From contig CAZAQV010000002.1 of assembly GCA_964487255.1 (NCBI GenBank), forward strand, positions 1-64,000: a DNA stretch of 64,000 nt, read 5' to 3'. The translations under genes and the position numbers were made by a program. The notes beneath the pieces were generated by a model. The model had not been told where the DNA came from. It did not search any database and saw only the letters and a list, made by a program, of their open reading frames with translations. The DNA is from CAZAQV01 sp964487255 (GTDB taxonomy: Bacteria > Myxococcota_A > Polyangia > Polyangiales > CAZAQV01). Below, piece by piece: positions 23,847 to 31,703 of this stretch; position 1 is the stretch's first letter, and each line of letters opens with the position of its first letter.

Positions 23847-25373
23847 ATGAGGTCTAAGCTGATGAACCAGCCGAGCGATCCCTCAGTTCCCCCAGCCGCA
23901 CCCCGCCCTTCCACCGAAATCGGTGCGGCGCCAGATGAGCTCGCGCACACCCACGCTGCGCAAGGCTCGACACCTCCCAGCGGGGAGACCGATCCGATAG
24001 TCGGACGTGTGCTCAATGGCCTCTATCGGATTGGAGAACGAATCGGTGAGGGCGGAATGGGCGCGGTGTATCGCGCCGAACACGTGAATCTCAAAAAGGA
24101 GTTCGCCATCAAAGTGCTGACCCCTGACGTGGCAAGTCGCGATGTGGCCCTCGAGCGGCTCCGACAAGAGGCGGTTGCTGCGAGCAGTATCGACCACCCC
24201 AACATTGTTCGCGTCGTAAACCTCGACGAAACCGAGGACGGTCTGCTTTACATCGTGATGGAACTGCTCTCTGGGATGAGCCTCGCGGAGCGCATCGAAG
24301 AGAGCGTGCTCGATGCGCACGACGCCATTGAGATCGGGCTACAAATCTGCTCCGCGCTTCAAGCGACGCACGCACGCGGTATCGTCCACCGCGACCTCAA
24401 ACCCGACAATATCTTCCTAACGACCGTGCACGGGGAGACGATCGTTAAGATCCTCGATTTCGGCATCTCAAAGGTGAAACGTGACGATGCAGAAAGCGTA
24501 AGGGTTACCAAAACAGGCCAACTGGTAGGAACTCCGCTGTACATGTCCCCGGAGCAAGCGAAGGGCGAAAGCGGCATGGATCATCGAGTCGACATCTACG
24601 CGCTCGGCGTTCTGCTGTATGAGATGGTCGCTGGTGAACCGCCCTTCACTGGAAGCAACTACTTTCAAATCTTATGGAAGCACGGTAACGAAATCCCGCC
24701 TCGTCCCAGCAGCCACGATCATGCTCGAGCGATTCCACACGTCCTCGAAGAAGCAATCCTGCGAGCTCTCGCGAAGGACCCGGAGCAACGCTTCGAATCG
24801 ATGAATGAGTTCGCTGAGGAACTGCGCCGAGCGAAGCTGGCGGCCGAAATCACCAAGCCCGACCGCAAAGGCCCGAGCCGAGTCGCGATCGCGGGCGGCG
24901 CGCTCGCTCTGCTTGGCATTGGCGCATGGTGGCTAAGCAACGATACGACGGCCGTCGAACACGCGTCAGCGCCCTCGATGGATGCGACCGCGATTGCAAG
25001 CCCACCGCCACCCGCACATGATGAGCCCCACAAAGCTGAGGAAAAAGCAGATGCGCCCGAATCGGTGGAGCCCGCTCCCGCGGCGGAACCACCAACCCTT
25101 CGATTCGAACTCCAACCCAGTGACGCGCGGGTTCGAATCGGAAACGTCATCCTCGAAGGACCGCAGCGCTACCAGCTACGCGAATTCGACCCCTCCGCCA
25201 ATGACGGCGAGATTGAGATCGAGGTCTCCCACAAGGGCTACAAGACGGAGAAATGGCGGCTCGATCCGCGAAAAACGACGCTCGTAGCTCTGACCTTGAG
25301 GTCATCGAACAAGAACTCCAAGAAGCGCAGCACAGGTGGAAAAACGAACATTTTCACCGACTACGACAACTAG
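23847..25373 (+). CDS. Membrane Ser/Thr protein kinase (PknB-like) with PEGA-like extracytoplasmic domain
   Basis: 508 residues. Residues about 1-55 are a Pro-rich leader. The kinase domain (about 59-335) is complete: GEGGMGAVY loop, Lys89 in FAIKV, HRDLKPDN (181-188), DFG (204-206), GTPLYMSPEQ. A membrane helix (about 348-368) separates it from a Pro/Glu-rich linker and a C-terminal beta-rich domain (LRFELQPSDARVRIGNVILEGP ... VSHKGYKTEKW) like PEGA domains. The layout is typical of myxobacterial eukaryote-like kinases sensing envelope signals. The ATG at 23847 has TGAGGTG 5 bases upstream; ATG at 23862 is an alternative. Confidence 0.93.
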   Translation: MRSKLMNQPSDPSVPPAAPRPSTEIGAAPDELAHTHAAQGSTPPSGETDPIVGRVLNGLYRIGERIGEGGMGAVYRAEHVNLKKEFAIKVLTPDVASRDVALERLRQEAVAASSIDHPNIVRVVNLDETEDGLLYIVMELLSGMSLAERIEESVLDAHDAIEIGLQICSALQATHARGIVHRDLKPDNIFLTTVHGETIVKILDFGISKVKRDDAESVRVTKTGQLVGTPLYMSPEQAKGESGMDHRVDIYALGVLLYEMVAGEPPFTGSNYFQILWKHGNEIPPRPSSHDHARAIPHVLEEAILRALAKDPEQRFESMNEFAEELRRAKLAAEITKPDRKGPSRVAIAGGALALLGIGAWWLSNDTTAVEHASAPSMDATAIASPPPPAHDEPHKAEEKADAPESVEPAPAAEPPTLRFELQPSDARVRIGNVILEGPQRYQLREFDPSANDGEIEIEVSHKGYKTEKWRLDPRKTTLVALTLRSSNKNSKKRSTGGKTNIFTDYDN

Positions 25374-25481
25374 ACCGGGCGTTTTGACCCGCGAGCTTGG
25401 GTGATGCTGTCACTAAGCTTACAGGACGCGTGTCGGTGCTCACCAGTTGTGTGCTTTTTGCTCTATTTGTGCACTCGGGCG

Positions 25482-25509
25482 TTGACACAGCGCGGCGCGA
25501 TGCTATCCC
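25482..25509 (+). promoter_or_regulatory. Candidate sigma-70 promoter for the Cys-rich lipoprotein
   Basis: TTGACA at 25482-25487 and TATCCC at 25504-25509 are 16 bp apart, 9 bp ahead of the ATG at 25518. The -10 box is weak. Confidence 0.35.
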
Positions 25510-25517
25510 GCCGACCG

Positions 25518-26087
25518 ATGTTGCAGATGGGAACTCGAGGGATTCTAGTGTTGGGATTGCTGACCGCATCAGCATGCGCAGACCGTGGCCGAGGGACGGA
25601 CAGAGGAAGCGGGCGAACCAGCCTCACCGATCTGAACAAAGAGGTCGATGGGGCTGGTTCCAGCTTTGACGCAGGACCATCCAATTCGGAAGACCCCCCG
25701 ATTGTTGTCATGGGCGACGACGGTTTGGGCTACGAAGCCTACCAAAGCTGGATGCTGTCGATCGCGGACATGCTCTACCCCTTCTGTGAGTGCATCGTCA
25801 CGCTGGGTGGATATGAAACCGTAAGCGCCTGTCAGACAGACAATCCAGCTCCCCGCGAAGATGCTTGCGTTGCGAGCTTCTCTCGAACCCACGCTCAGAC
25901 TGCAAGGGACTTCTTTACGTGTCGCAGCGGCGCGGCAGAGCGTTTGGGAGATTGCCTGGGAACGTACTGCTCGTCTGCAGACGATTTCGAGTACTGCGCA
26001 GATCAGCACGATATGGAGATCGCCGACTGCGCCGCTCTTCTTGATTCCGCGGCCCAAAGCACACTGAACACCTGCAGCAACGGATAG
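25518..26087 (+). CDS. Cys-rich lipoprotein, unknown function
   Basis: About 189 residues. MLQMGTRGILVLGLLTASAC is a lipoprotein signal with Cys at 20. The mature protein starts with a polar linker rich in Gly, Ser and Asp and then has a helical Cys-rich domain (CECIV, SACQ, DACV, FTCR, GDCLGTYC, EYCADQ, DCA, NTC) with spacing that suggests several disulfide bonds. No family was recognised. ATGs at 25401, 25500 and 25527 are alternatives; I chose 25518 because it gives a proper signal and follows a promoter-like sequence. It precedes lipA by 45 bp. Confidence 0.6.
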   Translation: MLQMGTRGILVLGLLTASACADRGRGTDRGSGRTSLTDLNKEVDGAGSSFDAGPSNSEDPPIVVMGDDGLGYEAYQSWMLSIADMLYPFCECIVTLGGYETVSACQTDNPAPREDACVASFSRTHAQTARDFFTCRSGAAERLGDCLGTYCSSADDFEYCADQHDMEIADCAALLDSAAQSTLNTCSNG

Positions 26088-26132
26088 GTTTGTTTGACAT
26101 GGTCGTTGCTGCGACCCAGGCTCAAAGCCGCA

Positions 26133-27134
26133 ATGCGTGAAGACCCAAAGCCTGGCGAGCCCTTGCCCCATAAAAAGCCGCATTGGTTACGTGCGCGGCT
26201 GCCCGGCGGGGCCCAGTACAACACGCTCAAGCAAAGCTTTCGATCACGCAAGCTGTTCACGGTCTGCGAGGAGGCGCGTTGTCCCAACATCGGCGAATGC
26301 TGGAAAGAGGGCACTGCCACGATCATGATTCTGGGCGACGTGTGCACGCGGGGCTGTCGTTTCTGCGCGGTCACGTCAGGCAACCCCAAAGGGGTTGTGG
26401 ACGTCGATGAGCCTCGCAACACCGCCCAAGCTCTCGCCGATATGAACCTGGCGTACGTGGTGCTTACGATGGTCGACCGCGATGACCTTCGCGACGGCGG
26501 CGCGGACCACGTTGCGCAAACGGTCGAACAAATTCGAAAGCATTGTCCCGAGCTTCTGGTCGAGACGCTGGTGGGCGACTTCGCGGGCCAGCGCGAGGAC
26601 GTCGAGTATGTCATCGCGAATGGCCCACCGGATGTTTTTTCGCACAATGTTGAGGTCGTGCCGGCGCTTCAAAGAAAGATGCGCGACGCCAGATGCTCCT
26701 GGAAGCGTTCGATCGACGTGCTTCGTTGGGCACGCGATGCGGGCGCCAATGTGACGAAATCGAGCCTGATGGTCGGCTGCGGCGAAAATGTGTCCGACGT
26801 TCACGAGGCGATGCATCGACTTCGCGAAGCCGATGTCGACGTTCTGACGATCGGCCAATACTTGCGTCCGACTCCCAAGCACGCGCCCGTCGTGCGCTAC
26901 GTGGAGCCCGCTGAGTTCGACAGCTACCGCGAAGCGGGTCTGGCGCTGGGTTTCAAGTACGTCGCTTCCGGTCCGCTGGTGCGCTCAAGCTATCGCGCAG
27001 CCGAAGCCTTTATGCACGGTCTGCTGACGGCCCAAGACGGACGCCCACGAAGCTTTGTACCAGTTACTGAAGAGCCACTTTTCGATCGCTACGGACGCAA
27101 GCCCGACGATCGTCGCCATCTTCCTCTAGCGTAG
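26133..27134 (+). CDS. lipA: Lipoyl synthase
   Basis: About 333 residues. The auxiliary [4Fe-4S] cluster motif C-x4-C-x5-C is seen in CEEARCPNIGEC, the radical SAM motif C-x3-C-x2-C in CTRGCRFC, and the C-terminal Ser ligand in the VRSSYRAAE segment. It inserts two sulfur atoms into the octanoyl group on lipoyl domains. It lies directly upstream of the BCKDH genes, whose E2 needs lipoylation. No lipB is in the window. The start at the ATG 26133 is preferred over a TTG at 26094, which would add 13 residues. Confidence 0.95.
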   Translation: MREDPKPGEPLPHKKPHWLRARLPGGAQYNTLKQSFRSRKLFTVCEEARCPNIGECWKEGTATIMILGDVCTRGCRFCAVTSGNPKGVVDVDEPRNTAQALADMNLAYVVLTMVDRDDLRDGGADHVAQTVEQIRKHCPELLVETLVGDFAGQREDVEYVIANGPPDVFSHNVEVVPALQRKMRDARCSWKRSIDVLRWARDAGANVTKSSLMVGCGENVSDVHEAMHRLREADVDVLTIGQYLRPTPKHAPVVRYVEPAEFDSYREAGLALGFKYVASGPLVRSSYRAAEAFMHGLLTAQDGRPRSFVPVTEEPLFDRYGRKPDDRRHLPLA

Positions 27135-27292
27135 TTGCGCCTCTCCCTGCGATGCGCGCAGATCGAGGCGCAAACGTTCGACGCACCGCGGCAAGAAAGG
27201 GTATCCCTCGAACGATCGAGCCGGGTTGTGCGTTTTCTCCGACGCTGCGCAACGCTCGCCCAACCCGAGGGTGCTTCGATCGACTTTTCCTC

Positions 27293-27298
27293 TATAGT
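27293..27298 (+). promoter_or_regulatory. Candidate -10 box upstream of the BCKDH operon
   Basis: TATAGT lies 12 bp before the ATG at 27311. No convincing -35 element is seen at the right distance, so this is weak evidence. The rest of the 176-bp spacer after lipA holds no gene that I can support. Confidence 0.3.
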
Positions 27299-27310
27299 GT
27301 TGCGACAATT

Positions 27311-28459
27311 ATGGAAACCCAGCACATCAAAGGACACCGAATGCCGCTTTCCTCTCAGCCCGACGACGTGCTCTCAGTCATCAAACGAGACGGCACCGTA
27401 AATCCCCGCACCGACCCGCGGCTCAGCGACGATGTGAAGAAGCAACTCTACCGTGCCATGGTGCGAACGCGCGTTATCGACGGCCAGCTTGAGAAACTGC
27501 AACGCCAGGGCCGCATTGGCTTTCACATCGGTTCGCTTGGCGAAGAAGCGTGCATCCTGGGATCGGCCGCAGCCTTTGCCGAAGGTGACTTCATCTTTCC
27601 TTGCTATCGTGAGTTCGGCGCACTGCTGTGGCGCGGCATGCCGCTGCAATCGTACGTGGACAACATGTACGGGAACAACAACGACGTCGTCAAAGGACGG
27701 CAGATGCCGGATCACTACAGTGGCAAACCGTACGGCTACGGTTCAGTGTCCTCGCCCATCGGAACGCAGATGAGTCAGGCGGTCGGTTACGCCTGGGCCG
27801 GAATGCAAAAGGCCGATCGTGCAGGCGAGACGCCGCCCGCCGTCGGCGTCTACTTCGGCGAAGGGGCGACCAGCTCCAACGACTTTCACACCGGGATGAA
27901 CTTTGCCGGTGTGTTCAAGACACCGACTTTGTTTCTCCTTCGCAACAACCGCTGGGCGATCTCGGTTCCCGCAGAGCGGCAAACCGCATCGGACAACTTC
28001 GCCGTCAAAGGCGTTGCGTATGGTGTCCCAGGCATTCGTGTCGACGGCAACGACATACTGGCATGCTACGCAGCCACCCAGGGTGCGCTCGAACATGCAC
28101 GATCGGGTGGCGGACCGACGCTCATCGAATTTCTGACCTACCGCCTGGGTGGTCACTCCACCTCCGACGATCCCCGCGCATACCGCGCCGAGAGCGAGGT
28201 CGAAGAGTGGCGCAAGACGGACCCCATCGTTCGACTACGGACACATCTTGAGAGCTCGATGGGCTGGAGCGAGACGGACGAAGAAACGCTCAAACAAGAA
28301 GTCGAAGCCGAGCTTCGCGCTTGCATCAAGCGGGCAGAAGAAACCTCAAGGCCCGCACTTTCAACGCTTTTCAATGACGTCTACGAGGAGCAACCGTGGC
28401 ACCTTCGTGAGCAACAAGAGGTCCTCGAAAGAGGCCCACGCACCACGATTGGCCACTAG
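27311..28459 (+). CDS. bkdA1: Branched-chain 2-oxoacid dehydrogenase E1 component, alpha subunit
   Basis: 382 residues. The thiamine diphosphate and Mg site is visible as GVYFGEGATSSNDFHTGMNF followed by FLLRNNRWAIS, and the GSVSSPIGTQMSQAVGYAWAG and phosphorylation-loop-like YRLGGHSTSDDPRAYR segments are typical of E1 alpha chains. Similarity pattern and the following E2 favour the branched-chain enzyme over pyruvate dehydrogenase. With E1 beta it decarboxylates the oxoacids of Val, Leu and Ile. In myxobacteria the products prime iso-branched fatty acids. I chose the ATG at 27311; upstream codons in frame look non-coding. An ATG at 27341 is possible. Confidence 0.9.
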   Translation: METQHIKGHRMPLSSQPDDVLSVIKRDGTVNPRTDPRLSDDVKKQLYRAMVRTRVIDGQLEKLQRQGRIGFHIGSLGEEACILGSAAAFAEGDFIFPCYREFGALLWRGMPLQSYVDNMYGNNNDVVKGRQMPDHYSGKPYGYGSVSSPIGTQMSQAVGYAWAGMQKADRAGETPPAVGVYFGEGATSSNDFHTGMNFAGVFKTPTLFLLRNNRWAISVPAERQTASDNFAVKGVAYGVPGIRVDGNDILACYAATQGALEHARSGGGPTLIEFLTYRLGGHSTSDDPRAYRAESEVEEWRKTDPIVRLRTHLESSMGWSETDEETLKQEVEAELRACIKRAEETSRPALSTLFNDVYEEQPWHLREQQEVLERGPRTTIGH

Positions 28460-28477
28460 GGAGAACAAGGAACAGTC

Positions 28478-29452
28478 ATGGCTCAAATGAATCTTGTACA
28501 AGCGATTAACAGCGGCCTGCGCAGCGAAATGAAACAGGACGAAGACGTCATCGTGTTGGGCGAAGACGTCGGCAAAGTCGGTGGTGTGTTCCGCGTCACC
28601 CAGGGACTGTGGGATGAGTTCGGCGACGACCGTGTCATCGACACGCCCCTGGCGGAGGGAGGCATCATCGGAACCGCGATCGGGATGGCACTCTACGGCA
28701 TGCGACCGGTTCCAGAAATCCAATTCTCCGACTTCATCTTTCCCGCGTTCGACCAGATCGTGAGCGAGGCAGCCAAGTACCGGTACCGCTCGGGCGGCGA
28801 GTACACGGTGCCTATGGTCATCCGAACTCCCGTCGGCGGCGGCATTCGTGGTGGGCACTACCACTCTCAGTCGCCGGAGTCCCTTTTCATTCACACCGCG
28901 GGTTTGAAGGTCGTTTGTCCATCAAACCCTTACGATGCGAAGGGCTTGCTCATCTCTTCGATTCGCGACAACGACCCGGTGATGTTCTTCGAACCGAAGC
29001 GCGTTTATCGCGCAGTCAAGATGGAAGTTCCCGACGAGGACTATACGATCGAGATCGGCAAAGCGAAGGTGGTGCGGGAAGGCGAGGACGTCACGGTTCT
29101 AGTCTGGGGCGCCATGCTCTACGAAGCCTTGGCTTCTGCCGAGGAACTCAGCGAAGAAGGTATTGAGGCCGAGGTCATCGACCTGCGGACCCTTTGGCCG
29201 GTTGACATCGACACGATCACCGAGAGCGTCAAAAAGACGGGTCGCGTTGTGATCGTCCACGAGGCGCCAAAAACCTGCGGCTTTGGCGCGGAACTCCTCT
29301 CCTTGGTCTCGGAAAAAGCATTCTTGCACCTCGAAGCACCACCAACCCGTGTGACCGGCTTCGACACGCCCTTCCCGTACACGCTCGAAAACGAATACCT
29401 GCCCTTGCAACACCGGATCACCCCTGCACTCCGCGACACGGTGCGTTTCTAA
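28478..29452 (+). CDS. bkdA2: Branched-chain 2-oxoacid dehydrogenase E1 component, beta subunit
   Basis: 324 residues, normal for E1 beta. Typical blocks are VLGEDVGKVGGVFRVTQGL, DTPLAEGGIIGTAIGMAL, EIQFSDFIFPAFDQI, RTPVGGGIRGGHYHSQSPE, VVCPSNPYDAKGLL and DLRTLWPVD. It completes the E1 active site with the alpha chain. A GGGAGAACAAGGA sequence precedes the ATG, 18 bp after the alpha stop. The C-terminal ENEYLPL is common in the branched-chain type. Confidence 0.94.
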   Translation: MAQMNLVQAINSGLRSEMKQDEDVIVLGEDVGKVGGVFRVTQGLWDEFGDDRVIDTPLAEGGIIGTAIGMALYGMRPVPEIQFSDFIFPAFDQIVSEAAKYRYRSGGEYTVPMVIRTPVGGGIRGGHYHSQSPESLFIHTAGLKVVCPSNPYDAKGLLISSIRDNDPVMFFEPKRVYRAVKMEVPDEDYTIEIGKAKVVREGEDVTVLVWGAMLYEALASAEELSEEGIEAEVIDLRTLWPVDIDTITESVKKTGRVVIVHEAPKTCGFGAELLSLVSEKAFLHLEAPPTRVTGFDTPFPYTLENEYLPLQHRITPALRDTVRF

Positions 29453-29508
29453 TGCACACCCAGCAGACACAATCAGCCCCACAGTCCGCGCAAGCGCGAG
29501 GAGACAAT

Positions 29509-30882
29509 ATGTTCGAGTTCAAGCTTCCCGATATCGGCGAAGGTGTGATGGAAGGCGAAGTCGTCGAGTGGCACGTCAAGACTGGCGACGCAGTTAAAGA
29601 AGACGACCCCATGGTTGAGGTCATGACCGACAAAGCGACCGTGACCATCGGCGCGCCCCGTGAGGGAACGATCGCCGAAATTCGCTATCAAGTCGGCGAG
29701 ACCGCTAAAGTCGGTGATGTGCTCGTGGTCATCTCCACGGGCAGCGCCAGCGCCTCCACCACGGTGGCAGGCATCGCTGCACCCGCAGCTCAAAAAGAGG
29801 CAAAGGACGAAGGTCCGGCTGCCACCGCCGTGGGCGATATTCGAGAGGGCCTCCCTGGCTCCAACTTCTTTTCGGGCAGTGCGAAAGCCAAAGCCACAAA
29901 GAAGGCCACAAGCAACGGCGGCAGCTACTTCGAAGCGAAACCGCTGGCGACACCTGCCACGCGAAAGCTTGCCCGGGACCTCGAAGTCGACCTTCGACGC
30001 GTCCCACCGACCGGACCAGGCGGCCGCGTCACCAAAGAAGATGTCCGCGCATTTGACGGCGCGGCTCCGGCCGTCGTCGAGGCCGAACCTGTAACTTCGG
30101 CGGGGACAGACCTCGCTCCCGCTTCACGACCTGTACATCACACCGTGACGTCCATCGTGGCGCCTTCGCGGCAGGAGTCTGAACTTGAGGTTCGCAAGCC
30201 CTTTGTGGGCATCCGGCGCAAGATTGCCGAGCGCATGCAGCAAAGTAAGAACACCGCTGCGCACTTTACCTTTGTTGAAGAGTGCAATGTCGATGCTTTG
30301 ATGGAGCTCAAGGCGCGACTGGCGCCGCGCGCTGCAACACGAGGCGTCAAGCTGAGTTTCCTTCCGTTTATTACGAAGGCCGTGGTCGCGGCGCTCAAAA
30401 AGCACCCCATCCTCAACTCGGCGCTGGACGAGTCCACCAACGAGCTGGTGTTCCGCAACTACTATCACGTTGGTATCGCGGCGGCGACCGACCAAGGCCT
30501 CATGGTTCCCGTCGTCCGCGATGCGGATCGCAAAAGCTTAATCGGTATCGCCGAGGACATCGAACGCCTCGGTAACGGCGCACGAGATGGCTCGCTCAAG
30601 GCGGACGAGCTTAGTGGTTCAACCTTCACGATCACCTCGCTCGGCAAGCAAGGCGGCCTGTTCGCTACGCCGGTTCTCAACTTCCCTGAGGTCGGTATCT
30701 TGGGTGTCCACCAAATCAAGCAGAAGCCCGTGGTGCGCGACGGCGAAATCGTGGTGGGCAACGTGATGCTGCTTTCACTCTCGTTCGATCATCGCATTGT
30801 AGATGGCCACGTCGGCGCTGCGTTCGCCTACGACATCATTGGCTATCTCGAAGACCCCGAAGCGCTCCTGCTCGAAGTCTAG
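29509..30882 (+). CDS. bkdB: Dihydrolipoyl acyltransferase (E2) of the branched-chain dehydrogenase complex
   Basis: 457 residues from the ATG at 29509, which has GAGGAG at good distance; an earlier ATG at 29452 overlaps the E1 beta stop but has no such site. There is one lipoyl domain with the lipoylated Lys42 in MTDKATV, a peripheral-subunit-binding domain (ATPATRKLARDLEVDL ... GPGGRVTKEDV), and a catalytic domain ending with SFDHRIVDGHVGAAF (HxxxDG). DKAT around the lipoyl Lys is usual for BCKDH E2. The E3 (lpd) gene is not in this window. It is convergent with a lipoprotein gene, 16 bp between stops. Confidence 0.94.
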   Translation: MFEFKLPDIGEGVMEGEVVEWHVKTGDAVKEDDPMVEVMTDKATVTIGAPREGTIAEIRYQVGETAKVGDVLVVISTGSASASTTVAGIAAPAAQKEAKDEGPAATAVGDIREGLPGSNFFSGSAKAKATKKATSNGGSYFEAKPLATPATRKLARDLEVDLRRVPPTGPGGRVTKEDVRAFDGAAPAVVEAEPVTSAGTDLAPASRPVHHTVTSIVAPSRQESELEVRKPFVGIRRKIAERMQQSKNTAAHFTFVEECNVDALMELKARLAPRAATRGVKLSFLPFITKAVVAALKKHPILNSALDESTNELVFRNYYHVGIAAATDQGLMVPVVRDADRKSLIGIAEDIERLGNGARDGSLKADELSGSTFTITSLGKQGGLFATPVLNFPEVGILGVHQIKQKPVVRDGEIVVGNVMLLSLSFDHRIVDGHVGAAFAYDIIGYLEDPEALLLEV

Positions 30883-30898
30883 GCTCCACGCGCTTTCG

Positions 30899-31456
30899 TT
30901 AGTTTTGTTGGGCGTGGCGGAAGAAGCGTCCGAGGATGTTGCCAACGTCGCGTCCCGCGATCTCCGCGCGTTGGATGATCGAGGGCTGCTGAGCGCTCGC
31001 CTGCACACGCGTATTGTATCGGATTTCGTCGGTCAATGTTTGTCCCCGCGACCAGAGCGCTGTTACGAAGGCCTCCGTGTCGCGCGCATAGATGAACGCA
31101 TACTTGCCGCGCACCAGAGAATCGACGCGTACCGTGACCGCAACATCGGCACCCTGCATTTGCTTGCCAACCTGGACGGGCATTGAACGAAGGGCCCCAT
31201 CCATGACCCCCGCTTCGAATGCATCTTTGACCGACTGGAGCTTGGCGGCCGCATCGACGTCATCGTTGTTGGCCAAAAAGCTTTGTTCAGGCTGGCCATC
31301 GACCATCGCTTGCGAATAGTCGAAGAATATCCCTACCGACTGTGCACCCTGAAGCGCCGACGGCGGCCCCGACTTGCGCACGACGGTCCAAGGAGGCGCA
31401 CACGCCGCACAAGCAAACAAGACGAAAAGACTGAGGACGATCTGCTGCCGCTGCAT
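30899..31456 (-). CDS. Lipoprotein, unknown function
   Basis: 185 residues. MQRQQIVLSLFVLFACAAC is a lipoprotein signal (Cys19). The mature protein has an alpha/beta pattern with QSVGIFFDYSQAMVDGQPEQ and VDSLVRGKYAFIYARDTEAFVTALW, and ends in a basic GRDVGNILGRFFRHAQQN. No family was recognised. I set the start at 31456; the reading frame stays open far upstream only because it runs through intergenic repeats. Upstream DNA (31457-31703) is filled with repeats. Confidence 0.65.
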   Translation of the reverse strand: MQRQQIVLSLFVLFACAACAPPWTVVRKSGPPSALQGAQSVGIFFDYSQAMVDGQPEQSFLANNDDVDAAAKLQSVKDAFEAGVMDGALRSMPVQVGKQMQGADVAVTVRVDSLVRGKYAFIYARDTEAFVTALWSRGQTLTDEIRYNTRVQASAQQPSIIQRAEIAGRDVGNILGRFFRHAQQN

Positions 31457-31500
31457 GGCGCATTCATCCACAGAAATGCCTCTTTTGGCAAGCCAGCAAC

Positions 31501-31538
31501 GCGATGAGCGAGCGCAGGCGATGCAGCCGTGAAGAGCC
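31501..31538 (-). repeat. Repeat family R1, internally deleted copy 6
   Basis: Read on the minus strand it begins GGCTCTTCACGGCTGC and ends GCGCTCGCTCATCGC, so it has both ends of the R1 element but lacks the central hairpin (38 instead of about 78 bp). Confidence 0.65.
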
Positions 31539-31546
31539 ACAAGTAG

Positions 31547-31579
31547 AGTCTCAATCGGAGCCGGGGCCCGATTGAGACT
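31547..31579. repeat. Palindromic repeat R2, copy 1
   Basis: Perfect 12-bp arms AGTCTCAATCGG (31547-31558) and CCGATTGAGACT (31568-31579) around AGCCGGGGC. It is part of a 53-bp identical direct repeat (31527-31579 and 31650-31702) that also includes the end of the R1 element. Confidence 0.8.
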
Positions 31580-31582
31580 CGC

Positions 31583-31661
31583 GCGATGAGCGAGCGGAGC
31601 CAAAGCAAACCGATTTGCTATCCGCAAAATCGATGCTTGCGACGCGCACCCGTGAAGAGCC
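31583..31661 (-). repeat. Repeat family R1, copy 5
   Basis: A full-length copy on the minus strand, from GGCTCTTCACGG to GCTCATCGC. On that strand the hairpin is GATTTTGC, loop GGATA, GCAAATC, with one unpaired T. It lies between two R2 palindromes upstream of the lipoprotein gene and downstream of elp3. Confidence 0.8.
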
Positions 31662-31669
31662 ACAAGTAG

Positions 31670-31702
31670 AGTCTCAATCGGAGCCGGGGCCCGATTGAGA
31701 CT
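31670..31702. repeat. Palindromic repeat R2, copy 2
   Basis: Identical to copy 1, arms at 31670-31681 and 31691-31702. It ends 1 bp before the elp3 stop codon (TAA on the minus strand at 31704-31706) and could act as its terminator hairpin. Confidence 0.8.
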
Positions 31703-31703
31703 G

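Noticed and set aside
25397..25669. An alternative frame starting at 25397 with a signal-like N-terminus
   Set aside because: It continues into low-complexity Arg-rich sequence and overlaps the lipoprotein, which has a proper lipobox and conserved Cys spacing.
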